From Papio anubis (taxonomy: Eukaryota > Chordata > Mammalia > Primates > Cercopithecidae): DNA of 64,000 bases. The notes under the pieces were generated by a model. It had not been told where the DNA came from, made no database searches, and saw only the letters and a program-made list of their open reading frames with translations. Shown here piece after piece: positions 56,601 through 64,000 of the stretch; the stretch's first letter is position 1, and each line of letters starts with the position of its first letter. Location of the stretch: the NCBI RefSeq assembly GCF_008728515.1, contig NC_044981.1, positions 2,532,538-2,596,537 of the forward strand, given 5' to 3'. The position numbers and the translations under genes are program-made.

Positions 56601-56755
56601 AAGGAAGAAAGAGAGGAGGAGTGAGAGAAGAGGAAGGAAGGAAGGAAGGAAGGAAGGAAGGAAGGAAGGAAGGAAGGAAAGAGGGAAGGAAGGAAGGAAG
56701 GAAGGAAAGAAAGAGGGAAGGAAGGAAGGAAGGAGAAAGAGAGAGAAAGGAAGAA
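56601..56755 (+). repeat. (GGAA)n polypurine microsatellite
   Basis: About 150 bp of pure purine, mostly GGAA, with AAGAGGG interruptions. The longest uninterrupted GGAA run is near 56632-56679. Confidence 0.96.
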
Positions 56756-57692
56756 CATTTTTAAAAAGAATATGCTGTAGATAAGTAGAATGTAAAGCTT
56801 ATCTTTTAACTATTGAGAGGCAGAGCACTTCTTGAAATAACTTCATGTGTTCTGGGAGAATATGCATCAGAACTCAAAGTACATCCGAATTTAACATTTT
56901 TAAAAATCAAAGAATCCTGCAGTTTGGAGGGACAAGTGAGTGCATCTCACTCAGCCTGCTGTGATATTAATAACATACCTGACAACTGATCATCCAGCCA
57001 CGAGCTCTCTGTTTCATAAGGCGTTCTAGCACGGAACGAGCTCAGTGTTTGGAAGGTCTATTTTTATATAACAAGGTGAGTAAGAAAACCCTGGTCTCTT
57101 ATCTTAAGACAGACTTTAAGGGGGTTTTCCAAGGAGTAAGCAGTGGCCAGTAAGCGCTAAGTCGTCCCTTTCTCTGGCCGACTTCTCTCGTTATCAGTTG
57201 CAAACATCTCATGGAGTTAACGCATTAAAAAGACTGAAATAATCTACATATCCAGTATGTTTGGAAAACATACGCTGTTATTAAAGTCCAAAGATTATCT
57301 TGAGACTCTCTAACAGCAAAATCACAAAAAAGGAAAATGTTTTGGGTTATAGCCCGATGTAATAAAAAGCAGAAAGATGTAGTAGGTGAGAGGAGAGAAG
57401 GAGCCCAGGGCCAGCAGAGCGGCAGCCATCTTGCCAGGAAGTAGCTTTAGGTGTTTTTGGACTGTTAGGCGAGTAGCTGGCCTGAAACCAGATCTCAGCG
57501 TTCAGGTGCTGCTTCCGTAAATTGCATCCTTCCAGTCATTGAGAAAATTACTCACTCCAACTTAGAGGAGACAAAAGCCATGCCCAGAGTTGTTAGGTCC
57601 TTATCAAATATGAGAAGGCAAAGTGAGAAGCCAGAGTGGCTCAAAGGAACCCCAAACTAAAGTGGCTTCCACATCCTTAGCTGTGCCTAGAA

Positions 57693-57990
57693 TTTTTTTT
57701 TTTTTTTTTGAGACGGAGTTTCGCTCTTGTTGCCCAGGCTAGAGTGCAATGGTGGGATCTTGGCTTACTGCAACCTCCGCCTCCTGGGTTCCAGCAATTC
57801 TCCTGCCTCAGCCTCCTGAGTAGCTGGGATTATAGGCATCCGCCACCATGCAAGGCTAATTTTTTGTATTTTTAGTAGAGATGAGGTTTCACCATGTTGG
57901 CCAGGCTGGTCTTGAACTCCTGACCTCAGGTGATCCACCACCTCGGCCTCCCAAAGTGCTGGGATTACAGGCGTGAGCCACCGTGCCTGG
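57693..57990 (-). repeat. Alu SINE, reverse orientation
   Basis: T-run, 'gagacggagtttcgctcttg' to 'agccaccgtgcctgg'. Confidence 0.93.
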
Positions 57991-58755
57991 GTACCTACTA
58001 TGTAATTACCTAAATGATTGCCTGGGCTAAAACAAATTTCTGTGTAAATATCTTAAAACTGTGTCATTATCTCACAGCAGAAGAGAACGGTTTCGTGACA
58101 CAAAATACTTTGACATTGTGAACGTGTCAGATTCTGCGATCTGAAAGGTGGCCTTGTTCAGCCCGCTGCGTGGCTTCAGAGATGTGGGCAGGACAGGTGG
58201 AACCCAACCTAGAGGATTTGCTCTTTCTGGTCTCACTGTCGCTTTTCACAGATCTTAAAGAAGTGGCTCCATTAACTAAGTCAATCAAAGCCTGCTCCCT
58301 TTTAAAGCAAAATGAAGCCACTGCTCAGCCTTAAACATAAAAACCTGGATTCCACTACTCTAAGATTCTGTCCACAAGGAAAGAGAAGACCCTGGAAAGC
58401 CCCACAGTGCTGTCAGCGTTACGTGGAAGTTGGGAGAGCTGGAGGAATGCCATGAAAAGGGTTGCCCAGAGCTAGAGGCAGGGGCGCTGAAAAACTCTGC
58501 CTTCTCCTCTAGAGTCTCAGGAGGGGCCCTGATCCCTGACCCATGCACAGGTGAGTGGGAAGCCCCCCCAAAGACAGGTGCTTTTCCCAGAAAATGACAG
58601 GCAGTGCTTCAAAATTGTAGAGTGCCTACAAACCGCTCGAGGTTGCATTTGGACAGAAGGATCGGAGGTTTTAATTTCATAGGACTGGAACGGGGTTCTA
58701 AAATAAAAAGTAATAAGATGGTTCATATCTCATTGTCATCGTTATTATTAATAAT

Positions 58756-59011
58756 GGCTATAATTCACGCCTGTAATCCCAGCACTTTGGGAGGCCGAGG
58801 TGGGCAGATCACGAGGTCATGAGATCGAGATCATCCTGGCCAACATGGTAAAACCCTGTTTCTACTAAAAAGACAAAAATTAGCTGGGCGTGGTGCGCCT
58901 GTAATCCCAACTACTCGAGAGGCTGAACCCAGGAGGCAGAGGTTGCAGTGAGCCGAGATCGTGCCACTACACTCTAGAGACAGAGCTAGACTCCGTCTAA
59001 AAAAAAAAAAA
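58756..59011 (+). repeat. Alu SINE with right-arm deletion
   Basis: Degenerate 5' end ('ggctataattcacgcctgta'), and part of the right arm missing around 58920. Confidence 0.88.
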
Positions 59012-59205
59012 GGTAGCCTTTACTGCGGGCTTACAGTAGCCCTGGTACAGCCCTTATGTAGTGCTCACCTCAACCTTGTATGGGCTCCATTTTCCCCCAT
59101 TCTACACACAATTAAAGGGAGGCACAGAAAGGATAAGTAAGGAGCCCAAGGTCACTGAGGTAGTGAGTAGCAGAGCTGATATCTCTGTTTTCAAACGTGA
59201 TCCAG
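59012..59205 (-). repeat. MIR-like SINE
   Basis: 'gaggcacagaaaggataagt', 'aaggtcactgaggtagtgag' and 'agcagagctgatatc' follow the MIR core. Confidence 0.65.
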
Positions 59206-62200
59206 GCACCACAGTTTGAAAAACGAAGTCCCAGTAAATGGCATCAGACATTGGGCAGAAAATACTGCTGCAGGACTTTGTATTTGTTTCTCCTTATTTG
59301 TCTCTAGGTGTTTGTCATATGCAAGACACAGGCAGTGCAGGGGAACCTTACTGTTTTCTACGGAATGAAAGGGGTCTGGGTCCTCGTCTCTCTGAAGAAA
59401 CCACTTTTACGTCCTTTATTTAACTCATCATGTATTGTCTGAAGAGTTTTATTAAAAAAAAAAAAAAAAAACAGTCTGACGATGCCCAGCCCTGGAAAGG
59501 TGCGAGCTCCTTTGCCAGGATCTCTGTGTCCCGCAGCTGACCTGCCTTGGCATCCTCATCTTCTGCCACTTCCTGTTTTACCCCCATGTGCTTGCTGGTC
59601 CCTGAATTCTCTTCCATCTGTCTTTGCTCACCCTCCTGGCCCCACGGGCTCCCCAGCCATGCCCAGAGAGGTTGGCACTCCAGCTGAGGCTGCAGCTGGG
59701 AAGCCCGTAGGAGCCACAGAATGTGTTTCCCTTCTGTCTTTCTGTCCTGGTTATCACAGTGGCCAAAATTCCACCAACCTGGAAACCAAGCACATTCGCA
59801 TCTGCTATGACTTGATCTTTCAAACCAATCTGTCAAGCACCCACCTCCCAATTGCAGGGTCCCTGGCATCTCTTTCTTCTTCCATCCACGCCCACCCCAA
59901 GAAGCTACCTCTGCTGCTGACCTCAGAGGAAAGAGAATCTCCATGGTGGATGGCAGATCCTGGCTTGCTATGTCTTTGCCTTGTTGCTACCTCCCCATTT
60001 TGCTATCACAGGGCTCAGCAATAGAATGGAATCTGCCGGTTGCTATGTGTACACACACGCCATGGTTCAAAGGAGATACCCACTCCCTCCTGGCTCACAA
60101 TCCACCAACTGTGCTCACGCCTGGGCTCCCAAGGTTCCAGCTCTTTAGCTCACACTCTTGCAAAGCCACAGTTACAACACACACTTCCTGTGCCAGCCCC
60201 ACTTACAGGCCATGCCCCTATTATCATGCAAATAAAAATACAGGATGCCCAGCAAATTTCACATTTCAGATAAGCAGCAAACAACTTTGGTATATGTACC
60301 AATTATGACAAACTTATACTAAACGTGATCCACCATTATCTGATATTCCAATTTCACCAAAGGTTCCTGTATTTCCCTTAGTTCCCTGACCCTAAACCTT
60401 GCCTGCAGCAGGGGCCAGGCTCCCTCAAGGAGCGTTTCTCTTCAGGCCTCTCGGGATGCTTTCCAGACTGGGGACTTTAGTGGATCCGATGTGTTTTGGT
60501 GACTTTGAACCTCACTGGGGAGGGGGTGAAGGCCTCATGCTGTTCCTCTCTAGGAGGTATTTTTCAGCATGTACACACCAAGACCGCTGGGAGAGAGGTT
60601 TCTGACAATCTACACAGGATCCTGTTAGGACCTATATGAAGGCAGCGGCTTCTGTGATTGTTTTTCATTTACATAAGCAAGAAGGGTGGCTGGAGCAGTC
60701 CCTCCCAGCTGGGCCACTGGGCCCAACGCAACTTCTTCCCTCCATCCAGACAGAAACACAGTTGGCAGTCTTCAAATGCTGGATTTTCTCCCTACAGCAC
60801 ATCGCCTTACTGACAAACTCACTATACTTCCTTCAAAACTTCGTGATTTGGGGGTCTCCCAGATAAAATGTCAGTGGTTCGACAATCATGAATGGACAGG
60901 TAGCTAAGAACAGCGTGCTGGGGAAGTGTTCCAGCAGGCCATCCGCCCGCAGCAGGCAGTTCACACCCTCCACGGAGCTGCCCTTCGGGGAGGTGAGGGA
61001 CTGAAAGCAAGTGTGTGCTCCCTTGGCCAAACCCAAGGAGGGGAAGCGCTGTCAGCTGGCCAAGATGTGAGCCAACAGGGCACGTAGAAGGATATCCCTG
61101 TCAATCTACTGCCCCCGAGGGAGCCCCTCTTTTAATTTTGTGCCTGCTGGCTTGGACTGATCCATTATTCTCGGAGAATTGTCCAGCATAGCCGGAGGAA
61201 GGATGCAGAAAACGGGCAAGGAGTTGACTCTGAAAACGGCAGTTTTCCTTCATTGCAACATTGAATGAGGGGCTGTAAGTAGCCACAAGGGCAGGTCCGC
61301 ATGTGGTTAAAGGCCCTGGCGTTCACCTAACAGGCGAATTTCCAGGCAACATTCTCTTACTCAGCACTTTTAGTCAAAATAATCAGTCCAGTGTCTGAGG
61401 AGGAATGAATAGGGCAGTGTAGGAATCCCCTGTTGCTAATGAAACATTTAAAAATCCAGGACAGTAATGGCCTGTGCTATTTAACACAGAGGAGATGCTT
61501 ACCACAGCCCTTCCACACCCTGTTTTTTTTTCCTTCTTTGCAAAAGGAAAAAAAATAGAATTTATTCATCTTAAAAAAATATGAAGTGAAAAATTATCCA
61601 TTAGCACAGCAAAGACCTATTTCCAGGAAACGAGTTTTAAAAAGAAAATTCTCAACATCCTAAGGTTGAAAGCGGGAGGTGTCATGACTTTGAACGTGAA
61701 GGATGAAAGGGCCACTGTGTCCAGGTGCAGTTCAGGCTGGCCTCGTTTCATCTGTTACGGGAGGCTGCTTAAACCCCTGGTTGTAGTCCAAAAATATCCT
61801 GGCAGTTAGCATCCTGCATTAAAATTTATAAACCACGAAAGACCTTTTCTTACAGAAAAGCTAATTCAGGCTGGATAGCCTTTTTAAAAAAAGATTTAAA
61901 AGGGGTAGTCATCAGAAGAGGTTATATGGAAAACTAGAGGTAAGTAAAGCTTTTCACTGCCCCAAAACATACTAAAAATATAGCGACAGTAATTTCAGAA
62001 GGAAGGGAAACGGTACCAAGCATAATTTCATTTCTAAGAAGTCCCAGGAATGAATCCTGGAACTGCTAGAATTAACTTTTAGGGGTGACAAAAAATGGTA
62101 GGAATATCATCAGGAAATGGGACATGACAAGGGGATGAAAACAGGCTGCACCTTGGTGTCTCGGCTCTGGGGCTGGATGAGAGGCCCCAGTTTCTCTGGA

Positions 62201-62329
62201 CTCTAGGTATGCAGGTCTGAAACCTGGTCACTGAGCCATGGCCACTGGAGGGGCTTCTCCCTCTGCCTGGCCGCATTCTTTCACCCCGTGCTGAGCCTTT
62301 GCTGAGCGCCTCCAACGTGCCCCGGCTTC

Positions 62330-62595
62330 AGTCCCCGCTATCCTTCAGGTGCAGATGAAATTCACCTGCTCAGAGATGCCGTCCTTAATCCCTACAGATG
62401 AGATAAAATTCCACTGCTCTGGACTCCTATGGCACCTGCTCTGGTCTTAACCCTGAGCGCCCTTTTCCACTGCTGAATTCTCTCTAAGATTGGTGGCGGA
62501 GGGGACTGTTTCTTTATTCATCGTTGTATTCAGCCTCCCTCACTCATCCAGCCCACATCCACCCGTTGGGTGCTTAATGAATGCTAGTAAAATGA
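62330..62595 (+). repeat. L2-like 3' fragment
   Basis: 'gatgaaattcacctgctcag', 'agatgccgtccttaatccc' and 'gggtgcttaatgaatgctag' resemble the L2 3' region. Confidence 0.6.
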
Positions 62596-63039
62596 AGCAA
62601 TGCTATTTTCTGTGAGTCCAGTTTTATATGCTTAGGTTATCTTTTATGATAAAAGGACCTGAGATTTGGCTCCAAAGTTAGCATTTTAAGGAGACTGATG
62701 AGGAAGAGCAAGTGGCAGCAAGTAGGTGACCATGGCATCATCCTTTGAGCAGTGGGGAGGCCGTCCACAGGCAGTCAGGCTGACCATCTCCAGGGAGCAG
62801 AGGGTGCACTCCATTTCTGCACAAACTGAAGTGAGAGGGAGGAAGCCTCAACAGACCTGGAAATTGGCCTGGACCAGCCTGCTCATACAACTGCAAAACG
62901 CACCTGGAAGATTATAGCCTCCAAGACCCATGCTGGGCTTTGGCCAGACCTTGTTTTGTTCCTGATTCATGTAATCACACATGCCAGCTTCCAAGAAATG
63001 GCAAGTTTCTGGAGTGATGGTAATAATACCATTAATAAT

Positions 63040-63170
63040 GATTTTAGCTACCATTTAGTAAGTGCTAACTTTGTGCCAGGCACAGTCCAAGCATTTTATG
63101 CACAGTATATATTTACCTGCACAGCAGCCCAGATGAGAACAATAGAGTTAACCCCATATTTCAAATACCC
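63040..63170 (-). repeat. MIR/L2-like fragment
   Basis: 'aagtgctaactttgtgccag' and 'gcacagtccaagcattttat' are typical ancient-SINE text. Confidence 0.5.
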
Positions 63171-64000
63171 ACTCAGCAAGCTGCGGAGATTTACATAGGT
63201 CCAGAAGCTCATCATGATGGGCACTGGAAACCCCATTTCTTTGGCCTCTTCTAGAGATCCTAGTGGATATCTGAGCACTCAGGAAGTACTCAATAAATCC
63301 TCTCAACTTAGCCAGAGCAGGGTAGAACAAGTCCTTGTATTTCTGTTTACAGAAGCTTCCACCTAGGTCTACACACACAGCCACAGAGTCAGCCTGAGTG
63401 GATCCTGGGCTGACAGAGTTTATCGGCCAGCTCTGCAGTGGCCCTAGGAACACCACACTGTGTCTATCATGTCAAGTGACCCCTGAGACCCACTGGAGCT
63501 GAGAGAGCCTGAGGAGGATGTTAGGTCAACATCCTGGGTGGTGACCCTACATCACAGAGAGTTCAGGCTTCACTCCACCTAGCCCTGGCTGTTCCTTCCA
63601 AACATTCTTTCACTCACAACCTTCCTTGACCCTCTGTCCCCATCTGCTCCCTTGATCTATTTGTGGACATGCTTGGAGCTAAATAACACTGGAGTTGGAT
63701 TTCATTCAATTTCTCAAGTCAATTCAAGGAAGGTTGACTTTATTATAACTATTCAGGCAGAGAATGGCCCTTCTACCTGCTTTCACACAGAATAAAAAAT
63801 GGTCTCAACTCTTCTTTAAACTGTCAAATTATATCCTCCTTCTTTTTGAATTATTTATAATCTGTTGGTTTTACCTTGCAAAAATGGGCTTTTGCTACTT
63901 CAACCACATGTTAGGTCTTTTATGCAAACTGTAAAAGAAGCCAGCCTTCTGTCAGAGAAAGGTTTCTGACTTCACTAGGTATAAGAGAACCAAATTTTTA

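Larger units (their letters stand above)
23594..64000 (-). other. MYLK4 5' intron, 40 kb to window edge
   Basis: No exon that could precede AKEVWSN was found. The region is intron-like, with the repeats listed separately. The long repeat-poor stretches 28-30, 35-39 and 42-44 kb are AT-rich and hold nothing I recognise. Whether MYLK4 truly spans the whole stretch is inferred from my memory that the human gene covers nearly 90 kb. Confidence 0.55.

Noticed and set aside
57418..57440. Second GCCATCTTG (YY1-like) motif
   Set aside because: A single short motif without CpG enrichment or an ORF; too weak to call a promoter.
1..64000. tRNA, rRNA, snRNA genes and CRISPR arrays
   Set aside because: None seen on scanning. 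The tRNA-like pieces are only those inside MIR elements.

Overview
This window is primate nuclear DNA: about 64 kb of gene interior and 3' flank, dominated by interspersed repeats. At least 25 Alu copies, MIR and L2 relics, L1 tails, Tigger, hAT and mariner fossils and LTR pieces are visible. Several young Alus carry the variant reading GAGATCCGGCCACTGCACTCC in the right monomer. I associate this variant with the AluYR lineage of Old World monkeys, so a macaque or other cercopithecid is my best guess. This is inferred from memory of the subfamilies and was not searched.

The only protein-coding gene I can support is MYLK4 (myosin light chain kinase family member 4) on the minus strand. Ten coding exons lie between 23593 and 1398. 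All splice phases agree. They join into 336 codons plus a stop and carry a complete protein kinase domain: glycine loop, ATP lysine, HLDLKPEN catalytic loop, DFG and APE. The start codon and roughly the first 53 residues are not found and should lie beyond 64000, so 23594-64000 reads as a very long 5' intron.

Layout: 1-1397 is 3' UTR and downstream flank with an Alu and MIR-like sequence. 1398-23593 holds the ten exons, with introns carrying a 127-bp tandem duplication next to one exon, two Tigger elements, an Alu-split MER5-type element, a decayed ERV pol fragment, a CpG-dense block with a YY1-like site, and a MER20-like element against the most upstream exon. 23594-64000 is intron with microsatellites (a 335-bp GGT/GAT array, a GGAA tract, ATT, CATT and GT runs), an ERV1-type LTR at 41.4-41.8 kb, a solo LTR inserted in an L1 tail at 45.1 kb with a 4-bp target duplication, a mariner hairpin of the miR-548 source type at 51.5 kb, and a pair of diverged inverted copies of about 350 bp at 29.0 and 30.4-30.75 kb.

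I see no tRNA, rRNA or CRISPR array, and no sign of a novel multi-gene system. The more unusual items are the inverted pair, the intronic CpG island-like block interrupted by a young Alu, the exon-adjacent tandem duplication, and a few unexplained long or overlapping ORFs that I regard as probably non-coding.
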